Assembly: GCF_000176135.1 (NCBI RefSeq) | Contig: NZ_ACZN01000017.1 | Span: 186,001-250,000, forward strand | Reading direction: 5' to 3' | DNA from: Vibrio coralliilyticus ATCC BAA-450 | GTDB taxonomy: Bacteria > Pseudomonadota > Gammaproteobacteria > Enterobacterales > Vibrionaceae | Length of the DNA stretch: 64,000 nucleotides | In this document: piece after piece, positions 17,565 through 26,200 of the stretch | Position numbering within the stretch: position 1 is the stretch's first letter | How the letters are laid out: every line of letters begins with the position of its first letter | Position numbers and translations under genes: made by a program | The notes under the pieces: generated by a model | Database searches by the model: none | What the model saw: the letters and a program-made list of their open reading frames with translations, nothing else | What the model was told of the DNA's origin: nothing

Positions 17565-20500
17565 TTATTTCAGAGTGAACTGCCACTGATACTGTGAGCG
17601 AGTCAGACGATATTCTGGACGAACGCTTGGGGTCCACGAGTCATCGCCACCCACGCCCATATGGAAACCGTCAAAGTAAACAAACACGCCGGGTTGCTTT
17701 ACAAGCTCATGGGTATGTTTCGCTTGCGTCAACTGTTGTTGACCAAATTGGCTGATACTGAAGTGGAACCTTCCATTGATTTCAATACCACCAACCAGCA
17801 GCCTCTCGGTATCGCAGCGCAATCCATTGTCTGAAGGGAAGATATATGGGGTATGCATATCGGTGACAGGCAACTCCCATCGCCCGTGATCTGCGCTCAA
17901 CTTGCGATCAGGGTAATTTTCATGCGGTCCTAAACCTAGCCAAGCGACCTTGTCAGGAGTCTCAGTTAATTGCAGGCATGCTCCCACACGAGGCAATGGT
18001 GGCAGAGAATCATCAACATCAACACGAACGGAAATGTCGACCTCCCCAGCTTGAGCAAAACAGTATGACCAAATTGAAGTAAGCACGAGTTTGTCATCAG
18101 CATAGTAAGCGTGTCTGACAATTACTTCGCCCATGACCGCGTTCACCTCGACGCCTTGGCAGCGGTGCTGCAGGTCAAACAACCCCGCGTTTTGCCAGCG
18201 AACCATCCACGCGTTAGGGTCTTGCCTGTCTACTTCACTGACGCCAATGTCATTGTCTAACGGCGCGCGGAAAAAATTATCTTGCAACGGTGATAGCAGC
18301 ATTTCACGGTTAGATTTTTTCCAACTTTCAATAACACCTGTCGTTGAGTCGATAAACCATTCATTCTCCGCAGCGGTTACTAGCAAACCTTGATTTTGCT
18401 GTGTGAACATTGCAGGCGTGAACGTAACATGTGTTATTGATTCAACGTGTAGTCGCTTGCCAATAGCCATCTGTTCTTGGGCGACAATATGGCCTGCGTC
18501 TGCCCAGGACGTCGCCTGTTTATGACGAATTGCAACATTTAGGTGGCAATTAGACGTAGGAAGTTGGAAGCTGGAGTCAAGCTCTAGCACACACGTTTCT
18601 TTTGCTTCAAGTGAGAGTTCCAGCTCCCCACTGTGAACAGTTTCGCCACAATCGCCAATAACTACCCAGTCCAAACTGCAATTTGAAGTGGCAGCAAACA
18701 ATAACTCACTTGTTACTTTCACTGCTAATGGGCATGTTGATACTAACTCAAACGTGTAAGGCTGCTGAGCCCGTTTAGCCTCTAATAATGTTGGATGAGG
18801 TGTTCTGTCTGGAAAAACAAGGCCGTTGATACAGAACTGACGATCATTGATGGCATCTCCAAAGTCACCACCGTAAGCCCAATAGTGCGTACCATCATCA
18901 GAGTACTTGTCGAGTCCTTGGTCTACCCAATCCCAAATAAAACCGCCTTGTAATCTAGGATGCGTCCTAAACGCTTGCCAATATTCAGCGAATCCGCCCA
19001 AACTGTTGCCCATCGCGTGCGCGTATTCACACAAAATGATTGGACGATTTTCATCCCCCATACCAAGCCACTTTTTGAGTGCTAACTTGGGCTCGTCTGT
19101 GTGCCCTTGTTGCTGATCAGCATCGGTACGAGCATACATTGGACAAACAATATCCGTCGCGGCAGTATTGGAGCCTCCCCCTTCGTACTGGACGACTCGT
19201 GATGGATCAACCCTTTTAGTCCACTGATACATAGCATCGTGATTGGAGCCATAACCAGACTCATTGCCCAATGACCAGATGATGATACTCGGATGGTTAA
19301 AATCGCGTGCAACCATACGCGTCATACGCTCTAGAAAAGCGCTTGCCCACATTGGGTCGTCTGCAATGCGTCCCATTGGCGTCATTCCGTGTGTTTCAAT
19401 GTTGGCTTCATCGACGACATAAAGACCAAGACGATCACAGAGCTTGTAGAAACCTGGCTGATTTGGATAGTGTGAGCAACGCACCGCATTGAAGTTATGC
19501 TGCTTCATCAACTTCAGGTCTTGTTCGACACGTTCAAGGCTCTCTGCATGGCCTGTCGCTGGATCATGCTCATGTTTGTTAACACCCCGAATAATCAAAG
19601 CTTCGCCATTTACGCAAAGTTGGCCATCAATTACCTCGATTTTGCGGAAACCAACGTCATACGCCTCACTTTCAATGACGTTGTTGTCATTGCTTAGCAA
19701 GCTCACAACCAATCGATATAAGTGGGGCGTTTCTGCGCTCCATTTCTTTGGCTGGGAAACGGGAAGCGAAACGTGGCAGCGATCATCATAGCCTCCCTTT
19801 TCGTCAATAGGTCTTGTTCCAACAGGAGTGACTTGGGCAACCACTTCATTTTGGTCATCGAACAACACCGTCCTGACTTGCAAACCTCGGTCGCGAGTGG
19901 TCTGTACTTCGATTTCTAGCTCACCCTCTTGATAACTGTGATCAAGATTCGCGGTCACCCTTACATCTTTAATATGCTCTAAGGGCTTGTTCATCAGTCT
20001 TACAGAGCGGAAGATGCCGCTCATCCACCACATATCCTGACCTTCCATGTAGCTTCCGTCACACCAGCGCAATACCATAACGGACAAGGTATTGGTGCCT
20101 GTTGTCAAATGAGGGGTCAGGTCAAATTCAGCGGCTAGACGGCTGTCCTGAGAATAACCTACCCAAACGCCATTACACCATACGTAAAAAGCGCTGTTTA
20201 CGCCTTCAAAGACAACCCGGGTAAACGACGCCTGATCCCAGCTTTGTGGCAGTTGAAAGGATGTCTGATAACAGCCGGTAGGGTTATCTTTTGGCACAAA
20301 TGGGGGATTACATGGAAACGGGTATTTCACATTCGTATAGATAGGATAATCAAACCCTTGAAGTTGCCAGTTACCTGGAACGGTAATCGTCTCACCATCT
20401 AGGTTTTCTTTTGCCCAGTCAGCGGCCACATGCTCAGGTGAAGGATATAAAGCAAACTGCCAATCTCCATCCAAACTCATAATGGATGAGCTCACACGAT

Positions 20501-20612
20501 CATAGCGCGCGTCACACTCATCTCTCCAACTGAACAGCGGAGTATGCGCCTGTAGGCGATTGTATGAAGTAAATTCTGGTGTTTCCCAATTACGAGGGCT
20601 CATTGTGTGCAT
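17565..20612 (-). CDS. lacZ: Beta-galactosidase LacZ (GH2)
   Basis: 1015 aa, close to the 1024 aa of E. coli LacZ, with the five-domain order (jelly roll, Ig-like, TIM barrel, Ig-like, beta-sandwich). Acid/base Glu lies in LGNESGYGSN and the nucleophile Glu in ILCEYAHAMGNS. Cytoplasmic (no signal peptide), it splits imported beta-galactosides. First gene of the operon lacZ - symporter - porin - galactanase. A CRP box and a GalR-type operator lie 60-100 bp upstream of the ATG. Pairing with a beta-1,6-galactanase suggests it handles 1,6-linked galacto-oligosaccharides rather than mainly lactose; this is inference. Confidence 0.96.
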   Translation of the reverse strand: MHTMSPRNWETPEFTSYNRLQAHTPLFSWRDECDARYDRVSSSIMSLDGDWQFALYPSPEHVAADWAKENLDGETITVPGNWQLQGFDYPIYTNVKYPFPCNPPFVPKDNPTGCYQTSFQLPQSWDQASFTRVVFEGVNSAFYVWCNGVWVGYSQDSRLAAEFDLTPHLTTGTNTLSVMVLRWCDGSYMEGQDMWWMSGIFRSVRLMNKPLEHIKDVRVTANLDHSYQEGELEIEVQTTRDRGLQVRTVLFDDQNEVVAQVTPVGTRPIDEKGGYDDRCHVSLPVSQPKKWSAETPHLYRLVVSLLSNDNNVIESEAYDVGFRKIEVIDGQLCVNGEALIIRGVNKHEHDPATGHAESLERVEQDLKLMKQHNFNAVRCSHYPNQPGFYKLCDRLGLYVVDEANIETHGMTPMGRIADDPMWASAFLERMTRMVARDFNHPSIIIWSLGNESGYGSNHDAMYQWTKRVDPSRVVQYEGGGSNTAATDIVCPMYARTDADQQQGHTDEPKLALKKWLGMGDENRPIILCEYAHAMGNSLGGFAEYWQAFRTHPRLQGGFIWDWVDQGLDKYSDDGTHYWAYGGDFGDAINDRQFCINGLVFPDRTPHPTLLEAKRAQQPYTFELVSTCPLAVKVTSELLFAATSNCSLDWVVIGDCGETVHSGELELSLEAKETCVLELDSSFQLPTSNCHLNVAIRHKQATSWADAGHIVAQEQMAIGKRLHVESITHVTFTPAMFTQQNQGLLVTAAENEWFIDSTTGVIESWKKSNREMLLSPLQDNFFRAPLDNDIGVSEVDRQDPNAWMVRWQNAGLFDLQHRCQGVEVNAVMGEVIVRHAYYADDKLVLTSIWSYCFAQAGEVDISVRVDVDDSLPPLPRVGACLQLTETPDKVAWLGLGPHENYPDRKLSADHGRWELPVTDMHTPYIFPSDNGLRCDTERLLVGGIEINGRFHFSISQFGQQQLTQAKHTHELVKQPGVFVYFDGFHMGVGGDDSWTPSVRPEYRLTRSQYQWQFTLK

Positions 20613-20673
20613 GTTTCTAACCTAAGCGTTTGTTCAACTGCTTATGATCCTAACGACAGAGGCGTTTCAGCAC

Positions 20674-20689
20674 TGTGACAACTCTCACA
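20674..20689. promoter_or_regulatory. CRP-cAMP binding site upstream of lacZ
   Basis: TGTGA-N6-TCACA, a perfect match to both conserved half-sites of the CRP consensus, centred about 70 bp upstream of the lacZ ATG. Implies catabolite activation of the galactan operon. Confidence 0.8.
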
Positions 20690-20692
20690 TCA

Positions 20693-20708
20693 ATGTAAAC
20701 GTTTCCAG
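20693..20708. promoter_or_regulatory. GalR-type operator upstream of lacZ
   Basis: ATGTAAACGTTTCCAG closely matches the E. coli GalR operator pattern GTGTAANCGNTTNCAC, with the central CG dyad intact. It sits 4 bp from the CRP box, as expected for combined repression and activation. The matching repressor gene is in the same locus. Confidence 0.75.
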
Positions 20709-21017
20709 AAATGAAAAATTGCAGATAATTAGAATGAAACCCATCTATCACTTTGATGGATTTTTTTGAAAATCTTTAGCGAAACCTTATAAATGATTTT
20801 CTTTACAAGCACTTAAACAACACCCAGTTAAAACCACATGCACAATTAAATTTATTACACATCAAAAATAGATATCATTAGTGAATCAATTACATGTTCC
20901 AAACCACCTTGTTACAGACAGTGTTACATAAACAATTAGCAAGTTACATTTATATAGAGAATAATTAAATATCATTTAATTTCAGAGATTTAGAAGGCGG
21001 TCACACTAATTAAACGT
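20709..21017. other. Non-coding spacer between galactan locus and T6SS
   Basis: About 310 AT-rich bases with no supportable ORF, RNA or repeat. Its lacZ-proximal end carries the regulatory sites noted separately. Confidence 0.55.
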
Positions 21018-21050
21018 AAAAAGCCCAAGTACAGCTGTACTCGGGCTTGA
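21018..21050. terminator. Terminator downstream of tssL
   Basis: Inverted repeat AAGCCCGAGTACAG / CTGTACTTGGGCTT (one mismatch), followed by TTTTTACG on the minus strand. It ends the FHA-tssJ-tssK-tssL operon. Confidence 0.88.
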
Positions 21051-21083
21051 ATGAAGCGTGCAACTCAAGGTTTATGTATGAAC

Positions 21084-21875
21084 TTACTGGAAGTTGGCGA
21101 GTAGGTTTTGGAAATTAGTATCAATGATAAAATATGTTGCAGCGTACATGATGGAAAATACGATGGCTGAAACACCTAAGGTCACTCGTGGTGGAATCAC
21201 CCGTTTCAAAGGTTGTTTTAGGTATTTCGCTTTTAGATTAACTAAAGACACCTTTTCATTTTCCGCCAATCTTTCATCTTTTATAAGTCGATAAATTGTA
21301 TTGGCAATATCCGCCAGCTTTTCCTGCCCACGCTCTTCACGACCATATTTACCTTGAAAGCCAAGCTGAATAAGCAGATAAAGCAACTCGATAACATAAC
21401 GGTAGCGTCGTGGATCTGCCTTCAGACGTTCTAAGATCGTGAAAAACTTATCACCACCTGATGTTTCATTATGAAACTCCGCCAGCAAGCTATTTTGGCT
21501 CCAATTACTGTTTGCCCCCCACTCCTGGCGACATACCGCTTCATCAATAGCGGCACATAAGCAATAGCGAATGACCAGAATAGATGCACGGTCAACTTCC
21601 ATTTCATTCAGCTTGCGCTCACCTTTTCGGATCTCTCGAGCGATCTGTTCCCTAAATGGCATAGGGTCTTCTAACCATGGGATAGAAGACATACAAGACA
21701 AACTAGCAATCAACCAAGAAAACTGATCAACCAGAGGGTTAACCCCCATCTTCTCAATGTTTGGATCTTTAACCGCTATGTTTCTTGAAAGATCAGGCGC
21801 GGGCATAACCTCCATCGGTTTGCCCGGCTCAGGCTGAAACAGTACTACGGTTACATCATTATCTATGTAACTCAT
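21084..21875 (-). CDS. tssL: T6SS membrane-complex protein TssL (DotU/IcmH, short form)
   Basis: 263 aa. A cytoplasmic helical DotU domain (LVDQFSWLIASL, AAIDEAVCRQEWG, FFTILERLKADPRRYR) ends in one C-terminal membrane helix (VSAIVFSIMYAATYFII). There is no C-terminal peptidoglycan-binding OmpA domain, so it is the short TssL type (VasF-like). It contacts TssK and the TssM cytoplasmic domain. Starts in an ATGA overlap with the tssK stop. Confidence 0.96.
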   Translation of the reverse strand: MSYIDNDVTVVLFQPEPGKPMEVMPAPDLSRNIAVKDPNIEKMGVNPLVDQFSWLIASLSCMSSIPWLEDPMPFREQIAREIRKGERKLNEMEVDRASILVIRYCLCAAIDEAVCRQEWGANSNWSQNSLLAEFHNETSGGDKFFTILERLKADPRRYRYVIELLYLLIQLGFQGKYGREERGQEKLADIANTIYRLIKDERLAENEKVSLVNLKAKYLKQPLKRVIPPRVTLGVSAIVFSIMYAATYFIIDTNFQNLLANFQ

Positions 21876-23197
21876 GCTCTAACCGCCCACAGTTGCAACG
21901 ATAGGTTTGCGAAGTCACCAGAAACATGAACCGCAATCGCAGAAGCGCTCTCCAATGCTGCCCACTCTTCACTCGCTCGGTCGAGTTCAAAGTATGTATA
22001 GCCCGCATGATAAGGCAATGCACGCGGTACCACTGGCATTGGCTTGATACCGATACCTGGAAGCTGGAGATTAATGAGGTCACGGATATTATCGATAGAG
22101 CCAATCTTAGTCTGACTAACAAATTGAGTGTGCAGAATATCAAGGGTGACATCGGCTTTAACCGCAAGAATAAAGGTCGCGGATTCAACCACTTTCTTAT
22201 CTGGGATAACCGCAGTACGAATGCCGAAGTTCTGCTCTTGTAATGTCAGTGGTATTGCGCGTTGTTCAGACATAACACTTAACGTGCGCTTAGCATTGTC
22301 CAGAGTACGAGACAAACAACTGGTGAGGTCACCATGATTGTACTCGATAAACTCTGGAGGCCTGCGGGATGCTGAGCAAAGTGTCGACAGCTCGCCTTCG
22401 GCTTGAAGCAAAGTACGATAAAGCGACTCGGGGTGCACGCCTTCAACACTAGAGAAGTGCCAGAATAAAGGTTCATAACGGTTGAGCGCTTGTAACAGCA
22501 TAAAATCAGAGACCGTTGATACACCTTGCTGGTCAACGGTACCGAGGCGTTCGACAATCGATTCCGCGCGGTGCTTTAACATCGAAGCGAATTCATTGGT
22601 AAACTTGCTAAGGACTTCCGACGCGTTGATGTCAATACAAGTCGGAATGTAGCGATCATCAAGCACGACACTTCCATCAGGTTTTACTTCTGACACTTTG
22701 AGTATTGGAATCGCTGTGTAAGCACTACGATCCTCATCTTCGTACATTAATCGGAACTTAAGTTGACCAACTGAAATATTAGCCGTGTCTTCACTTTCGT
22801 AAACCGCATCAACGGCATCTTGCTGACGGACAAGGTAACGAGCCCCATCTTTGTCAGAGCCGAACAACTCTTCTCTTTCAGAAGGTAATGGACAACAAAG
22901 GTAAATCACTTTGTCTGTAATCGAAGGATCGACTTCCTTTACGTCTGGTACCTCAGCTAAAAGCGGCAAGTCAAAAGGTGTCTTATCTTGAAGAACACCA
23001 ATTGCTCGAGTGACCGCGATCTTGCCTTGAGTCAGCAGTTCAGTGTTAATCTCAATGCGATTCACACCCCAATGCAGTGGTGTGCTGCTGGCGTACAGCA
23101 TGGTGCTTAGCTTTGTCTGAGCACGATCAAATTGCTGAAAATGCTGTGGTTTCATGAACATGCCATCTTGCCACACTACAGGATTATATAATGACAT
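21872..23197 (-). CDS. tssK: T6SS baseplate protein TssK
   Basis: 441 aa, standard TssK length. The N-terminal signature VVWQDGMFMKPQHFQQFDR is diagnostic. TssK trimers join the baseplate (TssFGE) to TssL/TssM in the inner membrane. Stop overlaps the tssL start; tssJ ends 11 bp upstream. Confidence 0.97.
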   Translation of the reverse strand: MSLYNPVVWQDGMFMKPQHFQQFDRAQTKLSTMLYASSTPLHWGVNRIEINTELLTQGKIAVTRAIGVLQDKTPFDLPLLAEVPDVKEVDPSITDKVIYLCCPLPSEREELFGSDKDGARYLVRQQDAVDAVYESEDTANISVGQLKFRLMYEDEDRSAYTAIPILKVSEVKPDGSVVLDDRYIPTCIDINASEVLSKFTNEFASMLKHRAESIVERLGTVDQQGVSTVSDFMLLQALNRYEPLFWHFSSVEGVHPESLYRTLLQAEGELSTLCSASRRPPEFIEYNHGDLTSCLSRTLDNAKRTLSVMSEQRAIPLTLQEQNFGIRTAVIPDKKVVESATFILAVKADVTLDILHTQFVSQTKIGSIDNIRDLINLQLPGIGIKPMPVVPRALPYHAGYTYFELDRASEEWAALESASAIAVHVSGDFANLSLQLWAVRA

Positions 23198-23208
23198 TTC
23201 GTTGTCCC

Positions 23209-23709
23209 TTAAAAGTAAGTTTGCTCGATTCCACGCGTAGAGTTAAACGACAGTTCGCTTCCCTCCAGCTTAAGTTTTAAAAAGTACTCAGACTGCTCTT
23301 CAATTAATTCAACTTTTCTCCAAGAGGAACCATTGATATCGCGAAACGCCGCAGAAAAACCTAATGCACGAGTTCCAGGGTCAAGAGTCAGCACCTCATG
23401 AATTTTCTCACCCGGCTTCAACTGATATTCATAGCGCTTAATGTACTCATCACCAAGAGAGGCTTTGTCATTCTCAAACAAAGCAAAGAAGTCTAAATTT
23501 CGAAACAAGACTGGCGAAGTCAATTCATGAATTCTCAATATCACAGGTGACGGCTGTCCGCCCTCCCGCATGTTAAGCAAAGGAGATGCCTCAATGATCA
23601 GCTCGATAGAGGAAGTTTCAGGTGTGATACCACTTGATTCCTTGAACTGGTCCCACATAGAACAACCAGTTAAAGACAGGAATAAGAAAAGAGTGATTAG
23701 TTTACGCAT
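23209..23709 (-). CDS. tssJ: T6SS outer-membrane lipoprotein TssJ
   Basis: 166 aa with a lipoprotein signal ending LSLTGC (Cys16) and the beta-sandwich pattern of TssJ/VasD (SPVILRIHEL, LDPGTRALGFSAAFRD). It anchors TssM to the outer membrane. Its first codons overlap the end of the FHA gene by 8 nt, indicating coupling. Confidence 0.95.
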   Translation of the reverse strand: MRKLITLFLFLSLTGCSMWDQFKESSGITPETSSIELIIEASPLLNMREGGQPSPVILRIHELTSPVLFRNLDFFALFENDKASLGDEYIKRYEYQLKPGEKIHEVLTLDPGTRALGFSAAFRDINGSSWRKVELIEEQSEYFLKLKLEGSELSFNSTRGIEQTYF

Positions 23710-25087
23710 ATTTTTCTTTTAGAAGTCGATTGTAATTTTCCTGAACGAGTTTCTTTGTGCCTACACCGTGTACACCTTTCAAACTCTCCAAATAATGCAG
23801 TTTGTAGGTATCCCACAACTTTTGCTTGGCAAGAAAACCCTTATTCTCGCTTTTCTGCTCAAATATAATCGGGTCATACTGACTAATACTTTGCTGTACA
23901 TAGCTGTTGAGCGCTTGCTCATACAGTGACTTATGCTCGCTTATCTCATCCAACATTTGTTCAACCAGCTCATTTGGTGAAAGCATACTTTGCTTATTCA
24001 AATCAAGCATTAAACTGATCAAATCTGTATCTGCAGCCGTTGGGGACTGCTTCAGTTCCTCAATCTCAACGAGTTCATGCTGCAACTTTGTCATACATAA
24101 GCGCAAACACATTCCCATCTGCTCAAATAGTTGTGGATCACTTTCTAGTAACTCATCATCTGTGACCCCTAAACCCTTCTTAAACGACGTCAACAAATCG
24201 CTATGAGAAGAGCTGGCGTTGATCTGGCTAAATTGAGGTTCCGGTGAAGGTTGATGTTCCGCTTTAGGAGCAACCTCTTCCCATTGTGCGCTTGGCGCCT
24301 TAATTTCACTTGGTACAGTTGCAACTGTTTGTTTAGGAGAGCCAATGGTAGGCTCCTCCTTCACTGATGCCTGCTGACGTTGTGGAGCAGGTTTAGGCTT
24401 TTCAATTTTAGGAGTCGAGCTTTCCTCACCTCCCATCCAGTCTTCAGGGATGAGGCTTGGTGCATCAAATTCGGAATACACGCTCAGACTATCATCCGCA
24501 ATCTGGCGAGTTGACTCGTTCGTCACAACAAACTGATCTAACTCTTCATTTTCGGTTCGGATTAGATGATCGTCACTGTTATCCATTGAAAAATCGAGGT
24601 GAGTCATTGGATCAGAGGCATCAGACTCTTCAGGCTTTGTCTCTAGAAAAATTTCTTCTAACGGCCCCTGCTGTTCTTGCTCGACATACGCCTCTCCAAG
24701 ATTGACGAGAGGGTCTGTCGTGTCACGGTCAGGGGTGATATCAAACGCGATGTCCGTCGTATTGGTCGTACGCTCAACACTGACTGACAACTCGTACTGA
24801 CCTAAAACAATCGTATCCCCTTCGTGAATAGGAATAGGCTGATTCTTCAACAACTTATTCCCATTGACGATGAGTCCATTGGTACTCACATCGCTAATGT
24901 AATAAGCATCACCATAAATACTCACCAGACAGTGAGTACTTGATATGTAACGATTGTGGTCGACCAAAGGAACCGAACAACCCGGGTTGCGACCAATAGA
25001 GCCACCACTTTCTGGTAGCTCTACAAATTTTGCTCCCGTGTATTCTTCAGGATGCTTTGATATGACTATAACCAAGCGCTCTAACAA
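23702..25087 (-). CDS. tagH: T6SS FHA-domain protein (TagH/VasC-like)
   Basis: 461 aa. The N-terminal FHA domain (GGSIGRNPGCSVPLVDHNRYISSTHC, here split by the GR and SSTH phosphothreonine-binding motifs, and STNGLIVNG) occupies about residues 1-110. A long acidic, Pro/Gln-rich linker follows (about 110-300), then a C-terminal helical domain (about 310-461) typical of T6SS FHA proteins. It likely reads Thr phosphorylation by the kinase encoded at 38322-40316. The start is TTG, with AGGGG nine bases upstream; no ATG fits better. Confidence 0.93.
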   Translation of the reverse strand: MLERLVIVISKHPEEYTGAKFVELPESGGSIGRNPGCSVPLVDHNRYISSTHCLVSIYGDAYYISDVSTNGLIVNGNKLLKNQPIPIHEGDTIVLGQYELSVSVERTTNTTDIAFDITPDRDTTDPLVNLGEAYVEQEQQGPLEEIFLETKPEESDASDPMTHLDFSMDNSDDHLIRTENEELDQFVVTNESTRQIADDSLSVYSEFDAPSLIPEDWMGGEESSTPKIEKPKPAPQRQQASVKEEPTIGSPKQTVATVPSEIKAPSAQWEEVAPKAEHQPSPEPQFSQINASSSHSDLLTSFKKGLGVTDDELLESDPQLFEQMGMCLRLCMTKLQHELVEIEELKQSPTAADTDLISLMLDLNKQSMLSPNELVEQMLDEISEHKSLYEQALNSYVQQSISQYDPIIFEQKSENKGFLAKQKLWDTYKLHYLESLKGVHGVGTKKLVQENYNRLLKEKYA

Positions 25088-25099
25088 AGCTCTAATCCC

Positions 25100-25702
25100 C
25101 TAAAATAGAAGTGACACTGTAAGCTCAACACCGCCAAGGCCATCGTTGTATACAGGCAAAATGTAAGAAGCCTGAGGGATGATCTGTAGGTGCGCATCAG
25201 GATTACTGCCAAGCTTGATGACTGTACCAATGGTGGCGACAGCACCTGCTTCAAACTGATCAATATCTTCTAACTGAGAGCCGTATTTAAAGCCATCACT
25301 ATCAACTACCCAGCGGTTTGAATACTGGCTGTAACCTGCAGATAGACCAGCGCCAATGTAAGGGGTGAAAATAGACCAGCTTCCTAGAGCGTATTGTGGA
25401 ACAACACGAAACTCGTAGTTGGTTACTTCCTGATAGATACCGTTAGCAGGCGCATCGATAGATTCGTTGACGTAATTGAATCCTAACCACCATCTCCAGC
25501 GGTTATTATCCTCATCGATTGGTCGGGTATGCACAAAGCCATATCGCATTGTGTCAGCTGTACCGCTTGACCCTTCCTTGTATTCAATGCTGTCTATACT
25601 CAGCATACTAATGGAGCCACCATAGCGCTCCCCTTTCGCGTTAGCCGCCGCTGACACAGTACATGCCAATGCTAATAAGCCCAATCGACTTAACTTGCTC
25701 AT
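25100..25702 (-). CDS. Outer-membrane beta-barrel protein, first gene of the FHA-tssJKL operon
   Basis: 200 aa. Signal peptide (cleavage near ANA-K), then about eight amphipathic beta strands (RWRWWLGFNYVNES, FTPYIGAGLSAGYSQYS, LQIIPQASYILPVY) ending LTVSLLF with the C-terminal aromatic needed for barrel insertion. It resembles small OmpA/OmpW/OmpX-like eight-stranded barrels but I assign no family. It is 12 bp upstream of the FHA gene and reads the same way, so it is very probably cotranscribed with the T6SS membrane-complex genes. Its role in secretion is unknown. Confidence 0.8.
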   Translation of the reverse strand: MSKLSRLGLLALACTVSAAANAKGERYGGSISMLSIDSIEYKEGSSGTADTMRYGFVHTRPIDEDNNRWRWWLGFNYVNESIDAPANGIYQEVTNYEFRVVPQYALGSWSIFTPYIGAGLSAGYSQYSNRWVVDSDGFKYGSQLEDIDQFEAGAVATIGTVIKLGSNPDAHLQIIPQASYILPVYNDGLGGVELTVSLLF

Positions 25703-26200
25703 CCTTTTATCCTCAAAAGGTCTAAAGTCAAAAGATAAATTAAAGATTCAGCAAAATAGCAGGCTAACTAACAAATTCAATAGCGAAAAAAATTCTCCGC
25801 GTAATTATGTTCTTTCTCCTATTGTTAACTTCCTTTCTCCTACGAAAATGGACATTTCAACTATCGAGCCAAAATTGCGCAGGCGCACACGATAATCCGT
25901 GAAAAAACTGATTATCATGTAACGATTAAATAACAATCACACAACTTTATAATATGATGTACATGTAGCCATACTGTAAATATTACACTTTCCACTATTT
26001 ACTCTTTTCTCAATTAAACTTTAGTAGTAAACGATAGCGGTCACATTTAATAAACTTTAATTAGTTTTAAGTAATATCTTATCTACAAATTACTTTTCTC
26101 CTACGTAAAATCCACCACGAGATAATTAAGCATTATTAAATAAGAAACGAATAGAAGTGCGATTACATTTTTATAATTAACGTCATTTGGGTAGGATTTA
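25703..26200. promoter_or_regulatory. Divergent promoter region of two T6SS operons with repeated motif
   Basis: 498 AT-rich bases between divergently read T6SS operons, with no ORF of note. The motif TTTCTCCTA recurs at 25813, 25834 and 26095; the last two extend to TTTCTCCTACG(T)AAAAT. These direct repeats could be regulator sites. No sigma54 -24/-12 pair was found. Confidence 0.5.

Noticed and set aside
19489..19791. Plus-strand ORFs antisense to lacZ
   Set aside because: No ribosome sites and no protein-like features; the opposite strand is a full-length GH2 enzyme.
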